Below, piece by piece: positions 27,191-35,034 of a stretch of 64,000 nt of DNA. Position 1 is the stretch's first letter; each line of letters opens with the position of its first letter. Source of the DNA: Gammaproteobacteria bacterium (GTDB lineage: Bacteria; Pseudomonadota; Gammaproteobacteria; Steroidobacterales; Steroidobacteraceae); contig JAGWWY010000002.1 of the NCBI GenBank assembly GCA_018970145.1, positions 248,001 to 312,000 on the forward strand, in the 5' to 3' direction. The position numbers and the translations under genes were made by a program. Under the pieces are notes generated by a model that saw only the letters and a list, made by a program, of their open reading frames with translations, was not told the DNA's origin and did no database searches.

Positions 27191-27826
27191 TTACTCCAGA
27201 CGAATCAGCGGTTCACGAAATAATTTCTTGCGCGCCAGCGGCTTGAACCAAGCGGCCAGTGCCGGTCGATCAATCAGTGGATCGAACTTGGCATCGAGGC
27301 TCGGGATCGCCGCGGCCACCTGGGCCATCTTCAGGCGGAGGAACTGGACTGCGCCGACGCCACGCATCTGTCCGATGTCGAGCTTGGCGTAGCTCGGCAC
27401 ATCCTTTTCCATTTGATCCAAGATGGCGATGATCTTGCGCCAGCAACGATCGACGTAGGTCGCTCTCTGCTGGTCCTGCGGAAACCAAGACTCGATGATC
27501 AGCAACACGAAAGTATCGAAGAGCCCATCGGCCATCCACGCTTGGCGCAGCGTAGTCCAACGCTGAGGCCCTTTCGACGGGTACAACTTGCGGCGACGAT
27601 GGAGCGAGTCGAGATATTCATAGATGACCGGGCCACCGGCCAGGTATTCGCCCGAATCGAGTAGCAGAGTCGGCACTTTGCCGAGTGGATTGACGTTCAC
27701 GAGTGGCGTATCAACATCGAACGGCTTGGTCGCGACCGCTTCGATCTGATCGTGTAACCCGGCGTAGTGGATCAGTGCCTCGACCGTATGGACATACCCT
27801 TTGATCGGCGTGTAGAGCAACTTCAT
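27191..27826 (-). CDS. Glutathione S-transferase family protein
   Basis: The 211-residue product has a thioredoxin-fold N-terminus, LLYTPIKGYVHTVEALIHYA, then VNPLGKVPTLLLDSGE with the cis-proline, and GGPVIYEYLDSL, the glutathione-binding region. A helical C-terminal domain follows. There is no obvious catalytic cysteine, so glutathione chemistry would rely on a hydroxyl or main-chain group. The ATG at 27826 lies one base after the SDR stop; the longer frame overlaps that gene. SDR plus GST in a row is also the layout of beta-aryl-ether cleavage operons, but similarity to LigE/LigF cannot be claimed from sequence alone. Confidence 0.75.
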   Translation of the reverse strand: MKLLYTPIKGYVHTVEALIHYAGLHDQIEAVATKPFDVDTPLVNVNPLGKVPTLLLDSGEYLAGGPVIYEYLDSLHRRRKLYPSKGPQRWTTLRQAWMADGLFDTFVLLIIESWFPQDQQRATYVDRCWRKIIAILDQMEKDVPSYAKLDIGQMRGVGAVQFLRLKMAQVAAAIPSLDAKFDPLIDRPALAAWFKPLARKKLFREPLIRLE

Positions 27827-27827
27827 G

Positions 27828-28658
27828 TCAATGTACCTCTTGGCCGCCCGACACATTCATCGCCTCGGCCGTGATGTAGTCCGCCTCGGACGAGCAAAGA
27901 AATACACAGGCCTTGGCGGTGTCCTCGGCAAGACCGACCCGCGCGAGCGGGATGCGCGAGCGCATCTCGACCAGATATTCGTCGATGCTCTGACCCCGTT
28001 GCTCGGCACGCAGCGCGTTCTGGACGCTGCCCAAGCCCGTCGTGACATGGTTCGGGCAGATGGCATTCACCGTGATTTTATGACGGCCTAGCTCCAACGC
28101 CGCGCTGCGCGTAAAGCCGATCAGGCCGTGCTTGGATGCCGCGTAGGCGGACAGATACATCGAGCCGGACTTGGCAGCCACGCTGGCGATGTTGATGATG
28201 CGTCCGCCTCGGCCCTGCTCGATCATCGCCTGCGCCGCATGTTTACTACAAAGAAAAGCACCGGTCAGATTGACACCGATGACAAGATCCCAACGCTCGA
28301 GCGGCATCTCGGTGAACGGCGCCATGAGATACCCCACACCCGCGTTGTTGACGAGGATATCGAGACCCCCATAAGTCGACTTCGCGAAGGCAACCGCCTC
28401 CTGAACCTGCGTCTCGTTGCGAACATCGAGCACGAAAGCCGTGGCTTCACCGCCCGCATCGCGTATTCGCGCGACCACCTCATCGAGTTCACTTCGAGTG
28501 CCGATGCGATCCGCCGGCAAATCCGCCGCCGGAAAGCCAAGGTCCGTCACGATCACTTTGGCGCCTTCGCTTGCCAAGCGCTGGCAAATCGCCTCGCCCA
28601 AACCGGTACGCCGACCAGCGCCCGTGACGAGCGCCACCTTGCCATCCACGCGTTTCAA
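27828..28658 (-). CDS. Short-chain dehydrogenase/reductase (3-oxoacyl-ACP reductase-like)
   Basis: The protein is an NAD(P)-dependent classical SDR of 276 residues from the TTG start. It has TGAGRRTGLG (12-21), NNAGVGYL, the catalytic serine in NIASVAAKSG, YAASK with tyrosine and lysine, and a C-terminal NVSGGQEVH. The TTG at 28658 is preceded by AAGGAG with seven-base spacing. An ATG at 28688 overlapping the upstream ABC gene as ATGA would add ten residues. It probably oxidises or reduces a hydroxy/keto group of the imported compound. It sits between the importer genes and a GST. Confidence 0.85.
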   Translation of the reverse strand: MKRVDGKVALVTGAGRRTGLGEAICQRLASEGAKVIVTDLGFPAADLPADRIGTRSELDEVVARIRDAGGEATAFVLDVRNETQVQEAVAFAKSTYGGLDILVNNAGVGYLMAPFTEMPLERWDLVIGVNLTGAFLCSKHAAQAMIEQGRGGRIINIASVAAKSGSMYLSAYAASKHGLIGFTRSAALELGRHKITVNAICPNHVTTGLGSVQNALRAEQRGQSIDEYLVEMRSRIPLARVGLAEDTAKACVFLCSSEADYITAEAMNVSGGQEVH

Positions 28659-28665
28659 TTCCTGA

Positions 28666-28671
28666 CTCCTT
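28666..28671 (-). promoter_or_regulatory. Shine-Dalgarno sequence supporting a TTG start for the SDR gene
   Basis: On the minus strand, AAGGAG lies seven bases before the TTG at 28658. The alternative ATG at 28688 has no comparable element but overlaps the upstream stop codon. Confidence 0.6.
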
Positions 28672-28684
28672 GGCATGCCGCTCG

Positions 28685-29665
28685 TCATTTCTCGCGCCAA
28701 CGCCAGCAAGCAACCTGATGCCCCTCGCTGACCGGGTCTAAAGCCGGCGCCTCCTCGGCACACCTCGACTCCGCCATCGGACAACGCGTACGAAATACGC
28801 AACCTGAGGGCGGCGACAACGGCGAAGGCAACTCTCCGCCAAGGGCCGTGCCGAGCCGTAACGGCTGAATCTCGGGATCGGGGATCGGTACTGCCGCTAT
28901 CAATCCGCGTGTATACGGATGACGCGGATTGGCATACAGCATCTGCGTCGGCGCGAGCTCCATGGGCTTGCCTAAATAGAGTACGAGCACGCGTTCGCAC
29001 AGCTTGCGCACGACGGCGAGGTTGTGACTAACGAACAGGATGCTCATCCCGAAATCGCGCTTGAGGTCTTGCAGCAAGTTGACGATCTGTGCCTGGATCG
29101 ACACATCGAGCGCACTGACGGGTTCGTCGCAGACCAACAACTTCGGTCGCAGCACCATCGCGCGCGCGATGCCGATGCGCTGACACTGCCCACCACTGAA
29201 TTCATGCGGGTAACGATTGATAACATCGGGCGACAAACCTACTCGACGCAGAATATCGGCCACGCGTTCGCGACGCTCTGCCCGAGAAAGCTCGGGCGCA
29301 TGCACTCGCAGCGGCTCGGCCACGATCTCGCCCACCGTCATACGCGGATCGAGGCTCGCCAGCGGATCCTGAAAAACGATCTGTAGGTCGCGACGAAGCG
29401 GCCGTACCTGACGGGTCGACCAGCCCTCGATCGACTGACCCATCCACACGATTTGTCCTGCGGTGCTCGGCACCAACCGAAGAATCGCGCGCGCCAGTGT
29501 GGATTTACCGCAACCGGATTCACCGACAATCCCGAGCGCTTCACCGGCATGCAGGTCGAAGTCGACGCCATCGACTGCGCGCAGTTGCGCAGGCTTTCCG
29601 AACAGCGCAGCGCCCACGGGGAACCACACCCGCAAGTTACGGATACGCAGCAGAGACTCAGTCAT
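28685..29665 (-). CDS. Oligopeptide-type ABC transporter ATP-binding protein (DppF/OppF-like)
   Basis: This 326-residue ATPase powers a DppBCDF-type importer. It has Walker A GESGCGKST (48-56), the signature FSGGQ (156-160), Walker B LLVCDE (176-181), and the C-terminal cysteine motif CVFRTRCPMAESRC typical of Opp/Dpp ATPases. The ATG at 29665 overlaps the DppD-like stop by eight bases; the upstream extension lies in the repeat-rich end of that gene. Opp/Dpp importers carry peptides but also opines, nickel and small catabolites, so the substrate is open. Confidence 0.9.
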   Translation of the reverse strand: MTESLLRIRNLRVWFPVGAALFGKPAQLRAVDGVDFDLHAGEALGIVGESGCGKSTLARAILRLVPSTAGQIVWMGQSIEGWSTRQVRPLRRDLQIVFQDPLASLDPRMTVGEIVAEPLRVHAPELSRAERRERVADILRRVGLSPDVINRYPHEFSGGQCQRIGIARAMVLRPKLLVCDEPVSALDVSIQAQIVNLLQDLKRDFGMSILFVSHNLAVVRKLCERVLVLYLGKPMELAPTQMLYANPRHPYTRGLIAAVPIPDPEIQPLRLGTALGGELPSPLSPPSGCVFRTRCPMAESRCAEEAPALDPVSEGHQVACWRWREK

Positions 29666-30665
29666 GGGTATCGACTCGGATCGGCGCGACTCGGATCGGC
29701 TCGACTCGGAAAGGGAAGTGACAGGCAACCGCCCTACCCGCGGCCGCACTCAACGCCGGACGCTCGTTTGTACAACGATCCGTGGCGAGCGCGCAGCGCG
29801 GATGGAATGCGCACCCACTCGGCAGACCACGCGGGTTCGGAGGTTGGCCGCCGATGGCTTGTAACGGCGCATTGCCCACCTCGTCGATCCGAGGCATCGA
29901 TGCCAACAAGGCGCGGGTATAGGGATGCTGCGGCGCCAGCAGAATATCTTTGACACTTCCCTGCTCGACGATCCGACCACCGTACATCACCACAACCCGA
30001 TCGGCGATTCCCGCCACCACACCGAGATCGTGGGTAACGAGGACCATCGACATACCCCTCTCACGCTTCAACTGGGCAAGTAGCGCCAAGATCTGCGCCT
30101 GAATCGTGACATCAAGCGCCGTCGTCGGCTCATCGGCTATCAACACCGCCGGATCACAGGCGAGCGCGATCGCGATCATGACGCGCTGGCGCATACCGCC
30201 CGAAAGTTCGTGCGGATATTGATCGAGGCGTCGCTCGGCATCGGTCACTTGCACGAGTCGCAACAATTCGAGTGCCCGTTGTCGCGCTTGCGCCTTGGAG
30301 AATCCGCGGTGACGAATCAACGACTCGCCGATCTGATCGACGACTCGTAAATGCGGCGTCAACGAGGTCATCGGGTCTTGGAAAATCATCGCCAGCTTCG
30401 CGCCGCGAACGGCGTTCAGCGCCTCGCGATCGTCGCCGAGCAACTCCAGCTCGCCAAGTTGTGCAGAACCGCTCACCGCGGCATTCCCCGCTAGCAAACC
30501 CATGACGGCCAAAAACGACTGGCTCTTTCCGGCACCGGATTCACCGACGATACCGACGCACTCACCGGACGCGAGTTCCAGCGAGAATTCATTGACGGCC
30601 GGAACCACCCCATCCGGGGTGACGAAGCGCACAGCGAGATCGCGGATCGACAGCATGGCGCTCAT
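29658..30665 (-). CDS. Oligopeptide-type ABC transporter ATP-binding protein (DppD/OppD-like)
   Basis: The 335-residue ATPase pairs with the DppF-like subunit. Walker A is GESGAGKS (41-48), followed by the signature LSGGMRQRV, Walker [13 protein letters not shown] and the cysteine motif [14 protein letters not shown]. The C-terminus is unusual: it repeats VEPIRV, VAPIRV and VDT, encoded by 15-bp direct repeats at 29672-29710. The start overlaps the permease gene as ATGA. Confidence 0.9.
   Translation of the reverse strand: MSAMLSIRDLAVRFVTPDGVVPAVNEFSLELASGECVGIVGESGAGKSQSFLAVMGLLAGNAAVSGSAQLGELELLGDDREALNAVRGAKLAMIFQDPMTSLTPHLRVVDQIGESLIRHRGFSKAQARQRALELLRLVQVTDAERRLDQYPHELSGGMRQRVMIAIALACDPAVLIADEPTTALDVTIQAQILALLAQLKRERGMSMVLVTHDLGVVAGIADRVVVMYGGRIVEQGSVKDILLAPQHPYTRALLASMPRIDEVGNAPLQAIGGQPPNPRGLPSGCAFHPRCALATDRCTNERPALSAAAGRAVACHFPFRVEPIRVAPIRVDTHD
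29672..29710. repeat. 15-bp direct repeats, two and a half copies, at the 3' end of the DppD-like gene
   Basis: Unit cgactcggatcggcg at 29672-29686 is followed by the same unit with one final base change at 29687-29701 and by a partial copy at 29702-29710. In the gene it codes the C-terminal PIRV repeats on the minus strand. The tract lies next to the start of the DppF-like gene and may have grown by replication slippage. Confidence 0.8.
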
Positions 30666-31534
30666 CGTTCGCGCGGATCGAGCGCATCGCGCAATCCGTC
30701 ACCGAGAAAGTTGAAGCAGGTCAGCAACGTGACTAGGAACCCCGCCGGGACGAGCAGCATCCAAACGGCCGACTCCATTTCTTGGGCTCCTTCGTTGATC
30801 AGACTACCGAGGCTCGCCTGCGGCTCCTGCACACCGAGCCCAAGAAACGACAAGAAGCTCTCGAACAAAATCATCTGCGGGATCGTGAGCGTCGCGTAAA
30901 TGATCACCGGTCCGATGACATTCGGTACGATATGCCGCGCCAAGATCGACGCGGTGCCAACGCCCGACGCGAGCGCGGCCTCGATGAACTCTTTGCGTTT
31001 GAGCGACAGGGTTTGGCCGCGCACGATACGCGCCATGGTCAACCACCCCACTGCGCCGATAGCGAGGAAGAGCACCAAGATATTGCCGCGATCAAACAAC
31101 GTCGAGAGGATGATGACGATGAAGATATAGGGCAGCGAATACAGGATATCGACGAATCGCATCATCAAATTGTCGATACGGCCGCCTAGATAACCCGCAG
31201 TCGCGCCGAAAGCCACACCGATACATAGCGATACCAAGGTCGCAAGCAAGCCGATCTGCAAAGAGATCTGAACGCCCGCTAGCGTGCGCACGTACAGGTC
31301 ACGCCCCAAGCGATCCGTACCCAACCAATGTTCATTCGGGCCACCGGGCGGTACCGCCATGTGGTCCCAATCGATCGCATCGAAAGGATGCGGCGATAGA
31401 ACCGGACCGATAAACGCCAGTAAACTGATCAACACGATCAAAGTCGCCGAGACCATGGCGGCACGATTGCGTCTCAATCGGCGCCAAGCATCCGCCCAAA
31501 ATCCTCGTGCGGTCGGTTGTGCCAACTCAGTCAT
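30662..31534 (-). CDS. ABC transporter permease (DppC/OppC-like)
   Basis: The 290-residue inner-membrane permease has an N-terminal helix after RRLRRNRAAM, the periplasmic section DWDHMAVPPGGPNEHWLGTDRLGRDLY typical of OppC-type permeases (split here as DHMAVPPGGP and LGTDRLGRD), and five further helices. The ATPase-contact loop lies in EAALASGVGTASILARHI. It overlaps the DppB-like gene by eight bases and the DppD-like gene by four. It forms the channel with the DppB-like subunit. Confidence 0.9.
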   Translation of the reverse strand: MTELAQPTARGFWADAWRRLRRNRAAMVSATLIVLISLLAFIGPVLSPHPFDAIDWDHMAVPPGGPNEHWLGTDRLGRDLYVRTLAGVQISLQIGLLATLVSLCIGVAFGATAGYLGGRIDNLMMRFVDILYSLPYIFIVIILSTLFDRGNILVLFLAIGAVGWLTMARIVRGQTLSLKRKEFIEAALASGVGTASILARHIVPNVIGPVIIYATLTIPQMILFESFLSFLGLGVQEPQASLGSLINEGAQEMESAVWMLLVPAGFLVTLLTCFNFLGDGLRDALDPRER

Positions 31535-32450
31535 AGCGTACCCTCGGGTCTAGCCACCCGTAGAGCAAGTCGGCTAACAGATTAAGCGTCAAGGTCAAGC
31601 CACCGTACACCACGATCATGCCCATCACGAGCGTGTAATCACGATTGATGGCACCTTGCACCAGATAGCGACCGCTGCCCGGCAAACCAAAGACGGTCTC
31701 GACAACGAGGGATCCGGTAATGACAAACGCCGTAGCTGGCCCCAAATAACTCACAACTGGCAACAGCGCGGGACGCAATGCATGGCGCAAGATTACCTGT
31801 CGCTCAGGCAGCCCTTTGGCGCGCGCGGTACGCACGAAATTCGTCCGCAGCACCTCAAGCAGACTGCCTCGGGTCAACCGAGCGATGTAGGCAATGACCG
31901 GCAAGGCCAAAGTAATCACCGGCAACACGAGATAGCGATACTCGCCCGCCTCCCAACCAGCGACCGGAAACCAACGCAACTGCAAACCAAAGATGAGCGC
32001 GAACAACGGACCCGTCACAAAGCTTGGCAAAGCGATTCCGAGCACCGCGACCGCCATGATGCCGTAATCAGTCGGACTGTTCTGCCGCAAGGCCGCTACA
32101 GTCCCGAGCGGGATACCGACCAGCAAGGCCAGCAGCACGGCCGATAGGCCGAGCATGAGACTGACGGGCAAGCCCTGCGCGATCAGTTCGGTGACCGTGA
32201 AATCTTTGAACTTATACGATGGACCAAAGTCACCCTGCGCGAGCCCGCCGAGATAGCGAGCAAATTGCTCGGGGAGCGGCTTATCGAGGCCGTAGGCCGC
32301 CTCCAAGTTCGCCTTGACTTCGGGTGGCAGCGTCTGCTCCTCATCGAACGGACCACCCGGCGCTAGCCGAATCACGAAGAACGACAACGCAATGATGATG
32401 AGCAACGTCGGAATGACGCCGAAGATCCGACGCAACGCGTAACGCAACAC
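31527..32450 (-). CDS. ABC transporter permease (DppB/OppB-like)
   Basis: The 307-residue permease starts LRYALRRIFGVIPTLLII, a hallmark of DppB/OppB, and contains RLAPGGPFDEE and five later helices. The loop VLRTNFVRTARAKGLPERQV is the EAA motif that contacts the ATPases. The GTG start lies six bases after the HapK-like gene. No periplasmic binding protein gene accompanies this importer in the window. Confidence 0.9.
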   Translation of the reverse strand: MLRYALRRIFGVIPTLLIIIALSFFVIRLAPGGPFDEEQTLPPEVKANLEAAYGLDKPLPEQFARYLGGLAQGDFGPSYKFKDFTVTELIAQGLPVSLMLGLSAVLLALLVGIPLGTVAALRQNSPTDYGIMAVAVLGIALPSFVTGPLFALIFGLQLRWFPVAGWEAGEYRYLVLPVITLALPVIAYIARLTRGSLLEVLRTNFVRTARAKGLPERQVILRHALRPALLPVVSYLGPATAFVITGSLVVETVFGLPGSGRYLVQGAINRDYTLVMGMIVVYGGLTLTLNLLADLLYGWLDPRVRYD

Positions 32451-32456
32451 GACGAG

Positions 32457-32762
32457 CTACAGGTTGTCTGTGATGATGAACTGCGGCGAGTCAGCAAATT
32501 CTCGAAACTGTGTCGCGACCTGCTGCATCTTCTCCGTCGCCACATCTGCTCCGAGCTGCTCAAGGCTCTTCAAATCGATGATCTCGATATAGGCATAGGG
32601 CGAGGCGCCACCACCGAGCAGCCCACTCGCCTTGAGCACCTCAAAACGATTGACCGACGGCAACGAGTTGACGATTGGCAAGTCGGTGTCGCGCGCGAAA
32701 CGCTCGTAGGCTTCGACACTAACGCCAGATTTCAAATTGAACAGCACAACGACTTTCGTCAC
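32457..32762 (-). CDS. HapK-like (REDY-type) small protein
   Basis: From the GTG at 32762 the product has 101 residues and resembles the HapK/REDY family, known from a prodigiosin-type pigment cluster in Hahella and related to dimeric alpha/beta-barrel (ferredoxin-fold) proteins. Visible features are KVVVLFNLKSGVSVEAYERF, a YIEIIDL strand and a C-terminal amphipathic helix with QFREFADSPQF. A GGAAGGGGG element lies a few bases before the GTG; an ATG at 32792 would add ten residues. No pigment genes are nearby. In the ten-gene unit it sits just before the importer genes. Confidence 0.7.
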   Translation of the reverse strand: MTKVVVLFNLKSGVSVEAYERFARDTDLPIVNSLPSVNRFEVLKASGLLGGGASPYAYIEIIDLKSLEQLGADVATEKMQQVATQFREFADSPQFIITDNL

Positions 32763-32856
32763 GGATCCCCCTTCCTTCAAAACGAGACGCATGCAGATGC
32801 GCCGTTCGAGTCTAGGGGCCTCACGCCGCTTGCCGCAAGCGATGGCCGACCGCCGG

Positions 32857-33339
32857 TCAGACTGTCGGCGTGAATCCCATGAGACTCACCGCAATCCCAT
32901 CCGGATCCAGGAAGATCAGTTCCTCGAAAGTGCCGTCGGCGCGCGCGTACGCTGACGGCCCAGCCATGATCGTCACGCCCTCGAGCGCCGCGAGTTTTGC
33001 GGCGATCTGCGTCACGGCGGTGGTCTCGAAGACGAGCGTGGCCTGACCGTAAAGGGGAAACTGCCGCGGACTGCCCGTCTCAGCCATCGGGCGCGGCGCC
33101 GTGTCGCGAATCTCGTACAGCCCGATCCAACCAAATGACTCACCCGGACGCCCGAGATGCACAATTCGCAGGCTCGCCTCGTCGAGCCCGACCATCCGCG
33201 CAATCGCGGCACCTTGTAGTTGCTTCTCCTCGAGCACAGCCAGACCGAGCGCATCGCGATAAAGCGCCAGCGAGCGCTCGAGGTTTCGAACCCAGAGCGT
33301 GACTCGCTTCAACGGCGGTACTACAGCCGGCTCAGTCAC
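32857..33339 (-). CDS. VOC family protein
   Basis: The 160-residue protein has a paired beta-alpha-beta fold, starting PLKRVTLWVRNLERSLALYRDALGL and ending with EELIFLDPDGIAVSLMGF, typical of VOC proteins. The glutamate of EELIFLDPDG is the usual metal-ligand position. The GTG at 33339 overlaps the stop of the FAD-linked oxidase as GTGA; a TTG at 33351 would extend it by four residues. It may process an oxidation product of the adjacent FAD enzyme. The region shares its N-terminal pattern with the VOC gene at 55228. Confidence 0.75.
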   Translation of the reverse strand: MTEPAVVPPLKRVTLWVRNLERSLALYRDALGLAVLEEKQLQGAAIARMVGLDEASLRIVHLGRPGESFGWIGLYEIRDTAPRPMAETGSPRQFPLYGQATLVFETTAVTQIAAKLAALEGVTIMAGPSAYARADGTFEELIFLDPDGIAVSLMGFTPTV

Positions 33340-34937
33340 AGTCCAAGACAACCCGGATTCATACGCCCAGCCGGATCGACGTGCTGCTTGAGCGACTTCA
33401 GCAGGCTCGCCGCCGACGGCTCAAGCGATTCCTGATAACGATAGAACTTGCCGATCTGGAAGCTGACCGCGCCCGCTTGCATGAACGCCTCGGCCAGATC
33501 GCCACGCAGCGCAGCGACCGCCGCTGCCGCGGCTGCGTTTGGCTCGAACCGAGGTAACTTAGCGAGGTAGTCGGCATCAAGCACGCGCTCGTGGAAGCCG
33601 AGGCGCGCATCGGGCCAATACAGCACGGGCTCAATCAAAGCGGCAGAGCCGGCGATCGTGGCACAAAGATAACCGCGATCAATCTCGTACTTGTTCATTG
33701 CCTCGGCATGCTTAGCGAATACGGCTTCGCATCTCTCGTACATCTCGAGCGTCTGCGAGAACGGTACCGAGCCGTGCACCGGTACCCATCGCTCGCCTCC
33801 GGGCCCCAACATGCTGTTGAGTTCGGCGAACGGATTCGCGCGCATCACCTTGGGCACGGTGTTCTCCACCTCGATTCCCTCACGCGTCATGATCTGCCGA
33901 ACGATGGCCGCTTTGGTATCGGCATCCGTGGCATCGCGTCCATCGACGGACAGGTGCACGGAGAAAGTGCCTTCCTCGAGAAAGTGACGCCCGGCCATGA
34001 CGACCTTCGCGCCTTCCCTCAAGCCCTTGAGCAGTGAGCCCGAGTTCTGCACTACCTGACCGAGCGCTTTCACGTCAGCCGTTAAGCTGCTGCGCTTCAT
34101 GCGCACGGCCTGTAACCCGGGGTCAAAACCGAACTGCTCGGAGGCCACATCAGCACGAGCCACATCAGCCATCGCTCGGAACAAAGGGCCCGCTTCGCGG
34201 AATGTGAACGAAAGATAACGGCTTTCGGGCAGCGGCCGAATCAGGCGGAACGTGGCCCGCGTCTTGATCCCAAGGGCGCCACAATCCGAGAGGAACATGC
34301 CGAGCAGATCAGGACCGATCTGTCGAAAGAAAGGCGCGCCGTTTTTGTTGGCATGACTGCCGAGCTTGAGCACAGTGCCATCGACGAGCACGACATCGAG
34401 ACCAATGACGCTCTCGGCGACCGGACCATATCGACCCGAACCCAAAAACATGCTGCCCTGCGACAAAGCGCCGCCGACGGACGAGCGAAGGCCGGAGAGT
34501 GGGCCATAGAACGGCGTGCGTACGCCCTGCGGCGCGAGCGCATCAAACAGCGACTTCCAGGTCGAACCGCACTCGACCGTGACGTAACAGTCCTCCTCAT
34601 TGATGGTGATCACGCGATTCATCGCAAGTAAATCCACCATGATCGAATTTGCGCGCGCTGGAAGATAACCATCGGTGTAGGACATGCCGCCGCCGCGCGG
34701 CACCACCGGTAGCTGAGTTGGTGCGATTGCGCGCAGCGCCGCAGACAACTGCTCGGTGGTTTGCGGACGGATGACAGCCGCCGGCAACTGACCACTGCGA
34801 TAGACGTCTTGCGAATAAAAAGCGAGTTCGGCAGGCGCGGTAACCACCGCCGCCTCGCCGAGCACTTGTCGCAAACTGGCCAACGCCGTCGGAACGGCGG
34901 ATTCGGCAGAAATCGGCACCACGGTTTGCATACTCAT
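33336..34937 (-). CDS. FAD-linked oxidoreductase of the VAO/PCMH family (copy 1)
   Basis: The 533-residue flavoprotein has an N-terminal FAD-binding PCMH domain with VVPRGGGMSYTDGYLP (78-93) and SSVGGALSQGS, and a C-terminal substrate domain ending VDPAGRMNPGCLGL. The family includes vanillyl-alcohol oxidase, 4-cresol dehydrogenase and D-lactate/glycolate dehydrogenases. The RGGG loop has no histidine, so covalent linkage there is unlikely. It resembles the protein at 41101 along its whole length. It is the first gene of the ten-gene unit and diverges from a FAD-binding flavoprotein over a 97-bp gap with a dyad. The substrate may be a phenol or 2-hydroxy acid (inference). Confidence 0.82.
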   Translation of the reverse strand: MSMQTVVPISAESAVPTALASLRQVLGEAAVVTAPAELAFYSQDVYRSGQLPAAVIRPQTTEQLSAALRAIAPTQLPVVPRGGGMSYTDGYLPARANSIMVDLLAMNRVITINEEDCYVTVECGSTWKSLFDALAPQGVRTPFYGPLSGLRSSVGGALSQGSMFLGSGRYGPVAESVIGLDVVLVDGTVLKLGSHANKNGAPFFRQIGPDLLGMFLSDCGALGIKTRATFRLIRPLPESRYLSFTFREAGPLFRAMADVARADVASEQFGFDPGLQAVRMKRSSLTADVKALGQVVQNSGSLLKGLREGAKVVMAGRHFLEEGTFSVHLSVDGRDATDADTKAAIVRQIMTREGIEVENTVPKVMRANPFAELNSMLGPGGERWVPVHGSVPFSQTLEMYERCEAVFAKHAEAMNKYEIDRGYLCATIAGSAALIEPVLYWPDARLGFHERVLDADYLAKLPRFEPNAAAAAAVAALRGDLAEAFMQAGAVSFQIGKFYRYQESLEPSAASLLKSLKQHVDPAGRMNPGCLGL

Positions 34938-34955
34938 CGATCCTCAAGAGGTTCA

Positions 34956-34992
34956 AGTCGACTCGAAGAAGTTTAGTCGCGGCAGCGCGACT
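34956..34992. promoter_or_regulatory. Palindrome and dyad in the divergent promoter gap (candidate operator)
   Basis: The gap between the two divergent flavoprotein genes holds the palindrome agtcgact at 34956-34963 and a perfect 7-bp inverted repeat, agtcgcg and cgcgact, around a 4-base loop at 34975-34992. Both share the agtcg core. They could be regulator sites controlling both genes, or a hairpin in the leader. No regulator gene is adjacent. Confidence 0.4.
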
Positions 34993-35034
34993 CTAGGCCG
35001 ATGTTAAGATTGCACGGCCATCAGGCAGGTTCCC

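Noticed and set aside
24766-27826. Lignin beta-etherase (LigD/LigE/LigF-like) reading of the SDR and GST genes
   Set aside because: One GST is clearly YfcG-like and the other has no diagnostic etherase feature; order alone is insufficient.
32457-32762. Prodigiosin-type pigment cluster
   Set aside because: Only the HapK-like gene is present; none of the pyrrole-forming genes are nearby.
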